Source: Mycolicibacterium komanii (GTDB taxonomy: Bacteria; Actinomycetota; Actinomycetes; Mycobacteriales; Mycobacteriaceae). Taken from it: 64,000 nt of DNA. Shown one piece after another: positions 52,664 to 61,289 of the stretch; position 1 is the first letter of the stretch, and every line of letters starts with the position of its first letter. The DNA is taken from NCBI RefSeq assembly GCF_001050035.1, contig NZ_CVTA01000022.1:1-64000 (forward strand). Reading direction: 5' to 3'. The position numbers and the translations under genes are program-made. The notes under the pieces were generated by a model. That model made no database searches. It saw only the letters and a list, made by a program, of their open reading frames with translations, and was not told where the DNA came from.

Positions 52664-53419
52664 ATGAAGATCGTCGTCATCGGCGGAACCGGCCTCATCG
52701 GCTCGAAACTGGTGCAGATCCTGGACCGGCAGGGCCACGACACGGTCGCCGCGGCGCCGTCGACGGGCGTGAACACCTTCACCGGCGAGGGCCTGCGGGA
52801 TGCGCTGGAGGGCGCGGCGGTGGTGGTCGACGTGTCGAACTCGCCGCAGCTCGACGATTCGGCGCAGGAGTTCTTCCGCACCGCCACGGCAAACCTGCTC
52901 GACGCGGAGAAAGACGCCGGCGTCGGCCACCACGTCGCGCTGTCGGTGGTGGGCACCGACGAGCTGGCCGCGCAGAGCGGTTACTTCCAGGCCAAGCTCG
53001 ACCAGGAGCGGCTGATCAGCGACGGGCCGATCCCGTACACGATCGTGCACGCGACGCAGTTCTTCGAGTTCCTCCCGACGCTCGCCGACTCGGCCACCGA
53101 CGGCGACACGGTGCGGATGCCACCGGCGTACTTCCAGCCCATGGCCGCCGCCGACGTCGCCGAGGGCCTCGCGATCGCCGCGGCGAACGAACCGGCGAAC
53201 CGCATCGTCGAGATCGGAGGACCCGTGGAGGTCCTGCTGCCCGACCTGATCCGGACCGCCCTGACCGCCCGCGGCGACACCCGCCAGGTCGTCGCCGATC
53301 CCGCGGCGAAGTACTGGGGCATCGACCTGGACGAGCGCACGCTGGTGCCCGGCGCGGGCGCGACGCTGTTCGCCACCCGTTACGAGGACTGGATCCTGGC
53401 GACCGCCGCGACGGCCTGA
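52664..53419 (+). CDS. NmrA-like NAD(P)-binding oxidoreductase
   Basis: The 251-residue protein starts with IVVIGGTGLIGSKLVQIL, an NAD(P)-binding motif of atypical SDRs. VDVSNSPQLDD, GHHVALSVVGTDELAAQSGY, FQAKLDQERLI and the substrate-side YTIVHATQFFEF follow. This pattern is typical of NmrA-like or quinone reductase-type atypical SDRs that lack a full catalytic YXXXK but bind NAD(P). It may sense redox state or reduce quinone-like compounds. An inverted repeat lies immediately before it; no regulator is adjacent on the upstream side. Confidence 0.85.
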   Translation: MKIVVIGGTGLIGSKLVQILDRQGHDTVAAAPSTGVNTFTGEGLRDALEGAAVVVDVSNSPQLDDSAQEFFRTATANLLDAEKDAGVGHHVALSVVGTDELAAQSGYFQAKLDQERLISDGPIPYTIVHATQFFEFLPTLADSATDGDTVRMPPAYFQPMAAADVAEGLAIAAANEPANRIVEIGGPVEVLLPDLIRTALTARGDTRQVVADPAAKYWGIDLDERTLVPGAGATLFATRYEDWILATAATA

Positions 53420-53441
53420 CCCGGATTTCCCGCGGCGCGGG

Positions 53442-53494
53442 GCGTTTTGTGCACGTACAGGAGCGCTGATCGCTCCCAAACGTGCACAAATCGC
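53442..53494. repeat. intergenic palindromic element, copy 3
   Basis: GCGTTTTGTGCACGT pairs with ACGTGCACAAATCGC (14 of 15), enclosing GGAGCG-CTGAT-CGCTCC. It lies between the NmrA-like gene and the LuxR-type regulator gene. The outer arms resemble those at 34127 and 45561. Confidence 0.7.
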
Positions 53495-53585
53495 AGTGTG
53501 GACCCGCCGGCGCACCCCTCGTACGATCCAAGATCAGATCGGGTAGCCGGCGACCGTCGCGGGTCCGCCCAGAACGCGGGTGTCT

Positions 53586-56384
53586 ATGTCTGGCCAGGGT
53601 GCAGCACAAGCCCTGCGCGGCCGTACCCAGGAATGCGAGACGCTGCAGAATCTGGTCTCGACCGTCCGGTCCGGCAGCTGTCAGGTGTTGGTACTGCGCG
53701 GTGAGGCGGGCGTCGGAAAGACGGCCCTGCTCGACTACGTCTGCGAAACCGCATCCGGATTCCAGATCGTGCACGTCGTAGGCGTCGAGTCGGATATGGA
53801 GCTGGCCTTCGCCGGACTGCAGCAACTGTGCGCTCCGCTGATGACGCACCTCGACACGATCCCCGAACCGCAACGCGAAGCGCTCAACGTCGCATTCGGA
53901 CGCGGGGTCGGGGAGACCCCCGACCGCTTCCTGGTCGGCCTCGCGGTGCTCAGCGTGCTGGCCGCCGCGGCCGACGAACAGCCGGTCCTGTGCATCGTCG
54001 ACGACGCACAGTGGCTGGACCAGGTTTCGGTGCAGACGCTCGGCTTCATCGCACGGCGACTGCTCGCCGAGCCGGTCGGACTCGTGTTCGCCGTGCGCGA
54101 CGAGCCCGAACTGCTCGCCGGCCTGCCCGAGCTGCCGGTCGAGGGACTGTCGGACACCGATGCGCGAGAACTGTTGGAATCGGTCATGTTCGGCGGGATC
54201 GACCCGCGGGTGCGTGACCGCATCATCGCCGAGACCCGCGGCGTTCCGCTCGCCATCCTCGAGGTACCGCGCAGCGTCTCGGCGACCGAACTCTCCGGCG
54301 GGTTCTGGATATCCGGTAAGCGCTCGTCGACGGCGGCGGTCGAGCAGGGCTTCATCCGGCGCATCCAGGCGCTGCCCCGGGCGACCCGGCAGCTGCTGCT
54401 CGTCGCTGCCGCCGAGCCGATCGGCGACGCCGCGCTGTTCCTGCACGTCGCAGCCCAATTGGGCATACCCGTCGACGACCTGGCGCCCGCGGAGGCCGAG
54501 GGTCTGATCGAGTTCGGCCCGCGGATGCGTTTCCACCACCCACTGATCCGCTCCGCGGCCTACCGCGCCGCCGACTTGGCGGATCGCCGCGCGGTCCATC
54601 GCGCGCTCGCCGACGCGACCGATCCGGCGACCGACCCCGAGCGTCGTGCGTGGCATGCGGCCAACGCCGCGGCGGGACCGGATGAGGCGATCGCCGCCGA
54701 GCTGGAGGATTCCGCGGCCCGCGCCCAGAGCAGAGGCGGAATGGCCGCAGCGGCAACATTTTTGGAGCGCGCGACCGCGCTGACCGCCGACCCGTCGCTG
54801 CGCGGGGCGAGGGCGCTGACGGCGGCGTACGCCAAACGGGATGCCGCCGCACCGGAAGCCGCACACGAACTGCTCGCGATCGCCGAGCTCGGCCCGCTGT
54901 CCGACCTGCAGCAGGCGCTGATCGCGCGGCTGCGGGCGCAGATGGACTTCGTTCGCAGTCGGGCCGGCGAAACCGGCGCACCGCGACTGGCGGATACCGC
55001 GCCCCCGCTCCTCGACGCCGCGCGCCGCCTCCACGGCGTCGACGGGTATTCGTCGCGGGAGGGCTATCTCGAGACGATCGCGGCGTTGCTGTACGCGGGC
55101 CGCCTCGGCGAACCGGATGCGCTCGTTCGGGCCGCGGAGGACGCGCAGTCGGCACTACGGGAGGTGTCGGAGCTGCCCCGCGCGATCGACAATCTGCTCA
55201 AGGGAATGGCGGAGCGGATCACCGGCGGGGTGGGCCGCGGTGGGGCCACGCTGCGTGTGGGTTTGGAGGCGATGTGCGAGCAGGCGAACTCCGATGACGG
55301 CGCGGTAGGCCGCTGGCTGAAGGTGCCCGGATTCCCGATACTGCAGGAGTCGAGTGCTCACGAACTGTGGGACCGCCGGCTCCTCCTCGAACTGTCGGAC
55401 GCCGCGGTGCGTTACGCCCGCACCTCAGGCGCGCTCGCCGGACTGCCGCGAGCGCTCATCTACCGGGCGGGTGTTCACACGCTCGCAGGCGAATTCGCAT
55501 CGGCGGCAGAACTTCTCGAGGAAGCCGCCTCGATCACCGCGGCCACCGACCACAACTCGCCGGTGCGGTACCACTGGGTGCTGCTCGCGGCGTGGCGGGG
55601 TGACGCCGCGAAGGCCGTCCCATTGCTCGAGAGCGCCGCGTCCGACGGCATCGCGAGGGGCGAAGGTCGTCTGCTCGGGCTCACCGGGTACGCAACTGCG
55701 TTGCTGTACAACGGCCTCGGCCGCTACGAGGAGGCGCTGGCCGCAGCCCGCGACGCATGTGAGTACGACGACTTCGGGATGCATGGATGGTGTCTGTTCG
55801 AACTGGTCGAGGCCGCGACGCGGGCCGGTGACGACGATACGGCCCGACACGCCCTCGAGCGGTTCGAGCAACGGGCCGGCGCCAGCGGTACCGACTGGGG
55901 TCTCGGGGCGCTGGCCAACGCGCAGGCCCTGCTCGCCGCCGACGACAAGGCCGACCGACTCTTCGCCGAGGCCGTCGAGCGCCTGGACCGCGCCGGGATC
56001 GTCGTGCATCACGCCCGGGCCCGGCTGCTGTACGGCGAATGGTTGCGCCGGGCGAACCGACGGATCGACGCCCGCCGCGAACTCACCGAAGCTCATGAGA
56101 CTTTCACGCGGATCGGCGCGCAGGCGTTCGCCGAACGCGCCCGCCGCGAACTCGTCGCCACGGGCGAGAAGGTGCGCAAGCAGACGGCGGGCCCGGGCGG
56201 CGGTGATCTGACAGCCCAGGAAGCGCAGATCGCCAGGCTGGCCGCCGACGGCCTGACGAATCAGGAGATCGGCGCGCACCTGTTCATCAGCACCCACACC
56301 GTCGAATGGCATCTGCGCAAGGTGTTCGTCAAGCTCGGCATCACGTCGCGCAGGCAGCTTCGCAACGTGTCGTGGGCGAGCTAG
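53586..56384 (+). CDS. large ATPase regulator with LuxR-type HTH (LAL/MalT-like)
   Basis: The ~932-residue protein has an N-terminal AAA/STAND ATPase with Walker A GEAGVGKTALLDYV, Walker B CIVDDAQWLDQ and the sensor/helical regions of LAL proteins. A long helical repeat stretch follows (about residues 380-830). It ends in a LuxR-type HTH: GDLTAQEAQIARLAADGLTN, QEIGAHLFISTHTVEWHLRK, VFVKLGITSRRQL. Such proteins are activators that bind small ligands or partners through the repeats. The start is the ATG of MSGQGAAQAL; a GTG two codons earlier is possible. Its likely targets are the nitroreductase-sigma-SDR-cupin genes directly downstream. Confidence 0.88.
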   Translation: MSGQGAAQALRGRTQECETLQNLVSTVRSGSCQVLVLRGEAGVGKTALLDYVCETASGFQIVHVVGVESDMELAFAGLQQLCAPLMTHLDTIPEPQREALNVAFGRGVGETPDRFLVGLAVLSVLAAAADEQPVLCIVDDAQWLDQVSVQTLGFIARRLLAEPVGLVFAVRDEPELLAGLPELPVEGLSDTDARELLESVMFGGIDPRVRDRIIAETRGVPLAILEVPRSVSATELSGGFWISGKRSSTAAVEQGFIRRIQALPRATRQLLLVAAAEPIGDAALFLHVAAQLGIPVDDLAPAEAEGLIEFGPRMRFHHPLIRSAAYRAADLADRRAVHRALADATDPATDPERRAWHAANAAAGPDEAIAAELEDSAARAQSRGGMAAAATFLERATALTADPSLRGARALTAAYAKRDAAAPEAAHELLAIAELGPLSDLQQALIARLRAQMDFVRSRAGETGAPRLADTAPPLLDAARRLHGVDGYSSREGYLETIAALLYAGRLGEPDALVRAAEDAQSALREVSELPRAIDNLLKGMAERITGGVGRGGATLRVGLEAMCEQANSDDGAVGRWLKVPGFPILQESSAHELWDRRLLLELSDAAVRYARTSGALAGLPRALIYRAGVHTLAGEFASAAELLEEAASITAATDHNSPVRYHWVLLAAWRGDAAKAVPLLESAASDGIARGEGRLLGLTGYATALLYNGLGRYEEALAAARDACEYDDFGMHGWCLFELVEAATRAGDDDTARHALERFEQRAGASGTDWGLGALANAQALLAADDKADRLFAEAVERLDRAGIVVHHARARLLYGEWLRRANRRIDARRELTEAHETFTRIGAQAFAERARRELVATGEKVRKQTAGPGGGDLTAQEAQIARLAADGLTNQEIGAHLFISTHTVEWHLRKVFVKLGITSRRQLRNVSWAS

Positions 56385-56448
56385 CAGACCACGCAGCATC
56401 CGTAATCGTCTCGGACCACGCGCTTTCCAGGGTTCGGTGAACCGCGGG

Positions 56449-56474
56449 TGTCGGCAGGCTTGAGGTAGCCGACA
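56449..56474. promoter_or_regulatory. inverted repeat before the nitroreductase gene
   Basis: TGTCGGC and GCCGACA are perfect complements with a 12-base spacer, ending 29 bases before the nitroreductase ATG. A shorter dyad (GGTTC-GGT-GAACC) lies just upstream. They are candidate sites for the LuxR-type regulator encoded next to them. Confidence 0.45.
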
Positions 56475-56502
56475 AGGCACCGAACCGAAAAAGCAGGTCA
56501 TC

Positions 56503-57168
56503 ATGAACGTCTACGACGCGGTCAAGAGCAGACGAGCGGTGCGCGGGTTCACCGACGAGCCGGTTTCCATGGAGGTGCTCGAGCGTGTGCTCGACGCAGC
56601 CCGGTGGTCGCCATCGGGATCCAACCTGCAGCCGTGGCGTATCTACGTCGTGACCGGCGAAGCGCTTAAGCGGCTCAAGAAGCTCGCGACGGAGCGGGTG
56701 GCCGCAGGCGACCCCTGGGACGAACGCGAATATCAGCTGTACCCGGCCGACCTGAAATCGCCGTATACCGAGCGCCGGTCGGCCTTCGGTAGGGAGCGCT
56801 ACAGCGCGCTCGGCATCGAGCGCGAGGACTGGGAAGCCCGTCAGCGGGCCGCGATCGCGAACTGGGACTGCTTCGGCGCCCCCGCCGCGCTGTTCTGCTA
56901 CGTCGACAGGGACCTCGGCCGGCCGCAATGGGCGGATCTGGGCATGTATCTACAGACCGTGATGCTGCTCCTGCGGGCCGAAGGGCTGCACAGCTGCCCG
57001 CAGATGGCCTGGTCACAGGTGCGCGAGACCGTCGCCGACGTCGTGCAACCGCCCGACGAGCTCATGCTGTTCTGCGGAATGTCGATCGGCCACCAGGACC
57101 CCGAAGAGGTCTACATCCGGACGGGGCGCGCCCCGCTGGAGGAGACGGTCAGCTTCGTCGGCGCCTGA
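56503..57168 (+). CDS. nitroreductase family protein
   Basis: The 221-residue FMN protein has the NfsA/NfsB-like pattern: VKSRRAVRGFTDEPVSMEVL, AARWSPSGSNLQPWRIYVVT, PQWADLGMYLQTVMLLLRAE and MSIGHQDPEE. It reduces nitro groups, quinones or flavin-like substrates as a dimer. It differs clearly from the second nitroreductase at 59942-60607. The ATG follows AGCAGGTCATC. It lies directly behind the large LuxR-type regulator, so it may be its target, in a possible electrophile- or xenobiotic-response locus. Confidence 0.9.
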   Translation: MNVYDAVKSRRAVRGFTDEPVSMEVLERVLDAARWSPSGSNLQPWRIYVVTGEALKRLKKLATERVAAGDPWDEREYQLYPADLKSPYTERRSAFGRERYSALGIEREDWEARQRAAIANWDCFGAPAALFCYVDRDLGRPQWADLGMYLQTVMLLLRAEGLHSCPQMAWSQVRETVADVVQPPDELMLFCGMSIGHQDPEEVYIRTGRAPLEETVSFVGA

Positions 57169-57284
57169 CCCCGTGGTCATCCGCTACGGACCACGAACCA
57201 CGGACTACGGGTTTTCAAGGGTCCGCATTTCCCCGGTAGCGGCGAGCGTGGGTTGTGACACCAGCGACTCGAGGAGATCGGATC

Positions 57285-57890
57285 ATGACCATCACGTCCC
57301 TCCCCACCAGGACCACCCCGGACGCGGAACTCGCCGCGCGGTTCGCTCGCGAGACCGAGCCGCTCTTCGAGGTGCTGGGCCGGGGCGCACGCCGCTTGGC
57401 CCGCAGCGATGCGGACGCCGAAGACCTGCTTCAAGACACCCTGCTGCACGCCTACGCCGGGTTCTCGTCTTTCCAGGAGGGCAGCAACCTCAAGGCGTGG
57501 CTGTTCCGCATCCTCTACAACCGGTGGGTCAGCACCCACCGCGCCAAACAGCGTCGTGTGACCGAGGTTTCGGCCGACAACTTGACCGACGGCGACCTGG
57601 CCGGCGCTGCGGCCCGCCGAGGGGGCGCCCGTTCGGCCGAGGCGGAGGTGCTCGACACGCTTCCCGACGGCGACGTCAAGTCCGCGATGGCCGCGATGCC
57701 CGAGGGCTTCCGCGAAGTGTTGTTCTACGCCGATGTCGAGGGTTACACCTACGCCGAGACGGCCGCGATTCTCGCCATCCCGATGGGCACCGTGATGTCG
57801 CGGATCTCGCGGGCCAGGCAGCGCATGCGCATTGCACTCGCGCACCTCGCGCAACCCTGCACCGCAGCCCCCGAACGCTGCATCGCCTGA
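57285..57890 (+). CDS. ECF-type RNA polymerase sigma factor
   Basis: The 201-residue protein has sigma region 2 (DAEDLLQDTLLHAYAGFSSF, GSNLKAWLFRILYNRWVSTH) and region 4 (GFREVLFYADVEGYTYAETA, AILAIPMGTVMSRISRARQR). The start is behind GAGGAGATCGGATC. Spacing and motifs fit a SigH/SigR-like ECF factor, but there is no anti-sigma gene beside it, which is unusual for that group. The short C-terminal tail has two Cys (PCTAAPERCIA), which might be redox-active. Together with the flanking nitroreductase, SDR and cupin this suggests an oxidative or electrophile stress response. Confidence 0.87.
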   Translation: MTITSLPTRTTPDAELAARFARETEPLFEVLGRGARRLARSDADAEDLLQDTLLHAYAGFSSFQEGSNLKAWLFRILYNRWVSTHRAKQRRVTEVSADNLTDGDLAGAAARRGGARSAEAEVLDTLPDGDVKSAMAAMPEGFREVLFYADVEGYTYAETAAILAIPMGTVMSRISRARQRMRIALAHLAQPCTAAPERCIA

Positions 57891-57899
57891 GGAAGAACA

Positions 57900-58622
57900 A
57901 TGGAATTGGCATACAAGAACGCGTTGATCACCGGCGGCACCGCCGGGATCGGCCTCGCCTGCGCTCGGCTGTTCGCGCGCGAGGGCGCCGCGGTGATCAT
58001 CACCGGAAGGGACGCCGAACGGGGTGAGCGTGCCGCATCGGGCATCGACGGCAACGTGCGCTTCGTCCAGGCCGACCTGGCGGACATGGATTCGGTGGCG
58101 TCGCTGATCGAGCAGGCCGGCGACATCGACGTTCTGGTCAACAACGCCGCGAACTTCCCGTCGGCGTTGACCGTCGACCAGCAGGTCGGCGCGTTCGGGA
58201 AGACCTTCGACACCAACGTCCGCGGCCTGTACTTCCTGGCGGCCGGCTTGGTGCCCGGAATGTTGCAGCGTGGCCATGGCTCGATCGTCAACGTGACGAC
58301 GATGGTCGCGTCGAAGGGTGTCCCGGGTGCCGGCGTGTACAGCGCATCCAAGGCCGCCGTCGAATCCCTCACCCGGACGTGGGCCGCCGAATTCGGCCCG
58401 GGCGGTGTCCGTGTCAACAGCGTCGCACCCGGCCCCACGAAAACCGAAGGCGTGGAGGCCGAATGGGGCGAAACCAACGAGGAGCTCGGCCGTTCGCTTC
58501 CGCTCGGACGAACGGCACGACCGCGAGAGATCGCCGAGGCGGTGCTGTTTCTCGCCTCGCCACGCGCAAGCTTCATCACCGGTTCGGTGCTGCACGCCGA
58601 TGGCGGCGGCGCCGCCGTCTGA
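57900..58622 (+). CDS. SDR-family oxidoreductase
   Basis: The 240-residue enzyme has ALITGGTAGIGLACARLFAR, LVNNAANFPSALTV, the catalytic YSASKAAVESLTRTWA and NSVAPGPTKTEGVE, the classical SDR set. It is NAD(P)-dependent, with unknown substrate. It starts nine bases after the sigma-factor stop behind GAGGAAGAACA, and the cupin gene follows 29 bases later, so the three are likely one operon. No membrane segment. Confidence 0.9.
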   Translation: MELAYKNALITGGTAGIGLACARLFAREGAAVIITGRDAERGERAASGIDGNVRFVQADLADMDSVASLIEQAGDIDVLVNNAANFPSALTVDQQVGAFGKTFDTNVRGLYFLAAGLVPGMLQRGHGSIVNVTTMVASKGVPGAGVYSASKAAVESLTRTWAAEFGPGGVRVNSVAPGPTKTEGVEAEWGETNEELGRSLPLGRTARPREIAEAVLFLASPRASFITGSVLHADGGGAAV

Positions 58623-58651
58623 AACCCGAAACTCCCGAAAGGAGAACGACA

Positions 58652-59059
58652 ATGACCAAGACACAGGAAACCTCGTGGGAGGACGCTTTGACGGTGGTGC
58701 AGGAGGTGCAGCCACCTTCCATCCCCGCCGGTGCGCACGCCATGACCGTCGTCATCGACTACCCGCCGGGCAGCCCCGGCGCCCCTCCCCACCGCCATCC
58801 CGGCGGCCCCGCGTTCGGCTACATGCTCGAAGGCGAAATGCTCTTCGAGCTCGAAGGCCAACCGCCCCGGGTGATCCGGGCGGGTGAGGCATTCTGGGAG
58901 CCCGGCGGCGACGTCATCCACTACTCGGACGGCAACAACCGCGACGACATGCGCTGTCGATTCACCGTGACCATGCTGTGCGTACCGGACCAGCCGATGC
59001 TCGTGCTCGTCGACGAGGCCGAACTCGAAGCGCGCAAACACCTGCGCGTGCAGGGGTGA
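58652..59059 (+). CDS. cupin-domain protein
   Basis: The 135-residue single-cupin protein has motif 1 with metal-binding His residues (GAPPHRHPGGPAFGYMLEGE) and a motif 2 region (GEAFWEPGGDVIHYSDGNNR). It may be a small dioxygenase, isomerase or storage-like metal protein; the sequence does not decide. The ATG follows AAAGGAGAACGACA. It sits between the SDR and the ThuA-like gene, with a six-base gap to the latter, so it is part of that operon. Confidence 0.88.
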   Translation: MTKTQETSWEDALTVVQEVQPPSIPAGAHAMTVVIDYPPGSPGAPPHRHPGGPAFGYMLEGEMLFELEGQPPRVIRAGEAFWEPGGDVIHYSDGNNRDDMRCRFTVTMLCVPDQPMLVLVDEAELEARKHLRVQG

Positions 59060-59065
59060 GCTCCG

Positions 59066-59929
59066 ATGTCCAGGATCCTGTTGCAGACGACGATCTGCGC
59101 CCATCCCGACGACTGGGACATTTCCCGGTTCTCGCTGCTGGCCGACGAACTCCGCGCCGCCGGACACGAAGTCGTCGCCCGCAACCGTGTCGACGGTGAC
59201 GACCCCGTGCTGAGCCATCTCGACCAACTCGGCTACGACCAGCTGTGGTTGATGGCCGTCGACGTCGGGAACGGGCTGACCCAGGCGGAAGCCGAGGCGA
59301 TCATGCGGTTCCGATACGACGGCGGCGGTGTGCTCACCGCGCGTGATCACCAGGATCTCGGCTGCTGTCTGAACCGGCTCGGCTCACTCGGCCTGGTCAA
59401 CGAATTCCACGACGCGACAGTCGATCCGGAGACCATGTGTGACGATCGGGACACGCCCGAAATCTCCTGGCCGAACTATCATTCCGGAGCCAACGGGGAC
59501 TACCAGCGGGTGCTGGTGTCCGAACCCGCTCACGAACTGCTGCGCACCGAGCGCACGGCCGGCGGACGGATCGAGTGGTTTCCCGCGCATCCGCACGAAG
59601 GCCTGGTGTCGGCCGACGGCGTGCCGAACGCCACCGTGCTGGCCCAGGGTCGGAGCGCGTCGACCGGCCGGGTGTTCAACCTCGCGGTGCTGCTCGACGG
59701 TGAACGTGCGCCGGACGGCAGGCCGATGGGTCGGGCGGTCGCCGAGTCGACGTTTCATCACTTCGCCGACTACAACTGGGACATATCCTGCGGTGCACCG
59801 TCATTCGTGACCGAGCGGCCAGGTTCGCAGATCAAGGACGACCCGTCGCGGCTCGATGCGTTCAAGGACTACGTCCGCAGTGTCGCGGCGTGGTTGCATC
59901 CCGCCGCGCGGCTGTCGGTCGCGGTCTGA
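59066..59929 (+). CDS. ThuA-like / class I glutamine-amidotransferase-fold protein of unknown function
   Basis: I recognise only the fold. The protein has ICAHPDDWDISRFSLLADEL, LWLMAVDVGNGLTQAEAEAI, GGGVLTARDHQDLGCCLNRL and TFHHFADYNWDI, a pattern like ThuA or GATase-1-fold proteins with conserved His/Asp near the elbow region. A Cys is present in the elbow-like GCCLNRLG, but I cannot show a full catalytic triad. It follows the cupin gene by six bases, so it likely works with the SDR and cupin. The C-terminal WLHPAARLSVAV region is short. No signal peptide. Confidence 0.6.
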   Translation: MSRILLQTTICAHPDDWDISRFSLLADELRAAGHEVVARNRVDGDDPVLSHLDQLGYDQLWLMAVDVGNGLTQAEAEAIMRFRYDGGGVLTARDHQDLGCCLNRLGSLGLVNEFHDATVDPETMCDDRDTPEISWPNYHSGANGDYQRVLVSEPAHELLRTERTAGGRIEWFPAHPHEGLVSADGVPNATVLAQGRSASTGRVFNLAVLLDGERAPDGRPMGRAVAESTFHHFADYNWDISCGAPSFVTERPGSQIKDDPSRLDAFKDYVRSVAAWLHPAARLSVAV

Positions 59930-59941
59930 CCCGTCCGAGGG

Positions 59942-60607
59942 TCAGCGCTTGCGGGCTCCCGCACCGTAGATGATGTCGCTGCGGTCGGCGTCCCAGTGGT
60001 TGCGGAAGACGACGTCGGAGATCGGGCGTCGACGCACCGGGCCGTGCCGACCGCGCGGCCACCCCACGACGACGTGGCCGGCCAGCACCCATTCGTCGGG
60101 CACGCCGACGGCCTCCCGGATGAGCTGCTCCCCGTCGTAGGAGGCCCAGCTCGTGAAGCACGCTCCGAGCCCCTGCGCGCGGGCGGCCAGATAGAAGTTC
60201 TGCATCGCCGGGAAGATCGACCCGCCCTGCAGGAACTCCGAGGCGAACTCGTTGCGGAACGCGATGAACAGGACCGAGGTGAGTTCGCCTGCGCGGTCGT
60301 GCAGTTCGTAGGTGGCACGGTTGTTTCTGGCGGCGCGGCTGGTGTCGTCGGCGGCGGGCCTGCTCATCCCGTAGATCGACTCGAAGGACCGCAGCGCGGC
60401 CTGGGCCGCCTTCGCCACCACGGCGCGCTGTTCGGGCGAGTCCAGGATGACGAACCGCCACAGTTGGGCGTTGGCGCCGTTGGGAGCCCACGTGGCGGCC
60501 TCCAGGCAGCGCTTCAGCGTCGCCTCGTCGACGGGTTCGCCGGTGAACCGGCGGATGGCCCGTGCGGTGGCCAGCGTCTCCCACACGTCGTTGGTCGGTT
60601 GCCGCAT
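59942..60607 (-). CDS. nitroreductase family protein
   Basis: The 221-residue FMN enzyme has ATARAIRRFTGEPVDEATLK, EAATWAPNGANAQLWRFVIL, GGSIFPAMQNFYLAARAQGL and VVGWPRGRHGPVRRRPI, the nitroreductase layout. It differs in sequence from the one at 56503-57168 and is on the opposite strand, so the two are not a recent duplication. It ends convergently with the ThuA-like gene. Function: reduction of nitro or quinone-like substrates; the natural substrate is unknown. Confidence 0.9.
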   Translation of the reverse strand: MRQPTNDVWETLATARAIRRFTGEPVDEATLKRCLEAATWAPNGANAQLWRFVILDSPEQRAVVAKAAQAALRSFESIYGMSRPAADDTSRAARNNRATYELHDRAGELTSVLFIAFRNEFASEFLQGGSIFPAMQNFYLAARAQGLGACFTSWASYDGEQLIREAVGVPDEWVLAGHVVVGWPRGRHGPVRRRPISDVVFRNHWDADRSDIIYGAGARKR

Positions 60608-60674
60608 GCTCCTCCGTTCGGCGGTCCTGCTGCCCGTCGACCTTAGCGGGAAGCGGTGACCGTTGATCCGATGC

Positions 60675-60709
60675 TATACGATCGTATAACCTGCTGTACG
60701 GATGTATGG
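60675..60709. promoter_or_regulatory. operator pair (TRTACGNNYGTATR type) before the NTF2-SDR operon
   Basis: TATACGATCGTATA (60675-60688) is a perfect 14-base palindrome, followed 20 bases later by the weaker TGTACGGATGTATG. The same motif occurs twice at 63324-63359. Position just upstream of the NTF2-like gene suits a TetR-type operator overlapping a promoter. Confidence 0.65.
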
Positions 60710-60730
60710 ATGCCAAGGGAAGGGGCCCGC

Positions 60731-61282
60731 ATGACCGACGACCTCGAACAGTTGCGCAATCGGCTGCAGTACGTAGAGGACCGGATCGCGATCCTGGACT
60801 GTGTCATGAACCAGGCCCGCGGCCACGACCGTCACGACAGCGACCTGATGTCGAGCGTGTACTTCGAAGACGGCGTCGACGAGCACGGCCCGGTGGTGAA
60901 GGTCGGCGCCGAGTACGCCGAGTACGCCAACACCGCCCACAGCGCGGTGTTCGAGGACCACTTGCACAACATCACCACCCACACGTGTGAGATCGACGGC
61001 GACGTGGCCCACGCCGAGAGCTACGTGATGGGCTCGATGCGGGCCAAAGGCGGCAAGGTGGTCGTACTGATGGGCGGGCGCTACCTCGACCGCCTCGAAC
61101 GCCGCGACGGCGAGTGGAAGATCGCACTACGGCGCTGCACGATCGAGTGGATGATGCAGGGCGACTCGTCAGTGTTGGCGTCGGGCGCGGTGAAGGGCTT
61201 CATCAAGGGCAAGTGGGACCGGACCGACCTGTCCTATGCGCGGCCGCTGCAGATGGACAGCCAACCCGTCGACCGGTGGTGA
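60731..61282 (+). CDS. NTF2-fold / SnoaL-like family protein
   Basis: The 183-residue protein has the NTF2-like alpha+beta cone: an N-terminal helix (EQLRNRLQYVEDRIAILDCV), SVYFEDGVDEHGPVVKVGAE, ITTHTCEIDGDVAHAESYVM and YLDRLERRDGEWKIALRRCT. Such proteins bind or isomerise steroids or polyketides or act as dehydratases (SnoaL/scytalone-dehydratase type). The ATG follows GGAAGGGGCCCGC. The SDR gene starts seven bases after its stop, so they are an operon under the palindromic operator upstream. Substrate unknown, but a sterol-like or aromatic compound would fit the P450 and LLM neighbours. Confidence 0.87.
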   Translation: MTDDLEQLRNRLQYVEDRIAILDCVMNQARGHDRHDSDLMSSVYFEDGVDEHGPVVKVGAEYAEYANTAHSAVFEDHLHNITTHTCEIDGDVAHAESYVMGSMRAKGGKVVVLMGGRYLDRLERRDGEWKIALRRCTIEWMMQGDSSVLASGAVKGFIKGKWDRTDLSYARPLQMDSQPVDRW

Positions 61283-61289
61283 AGCCCTG

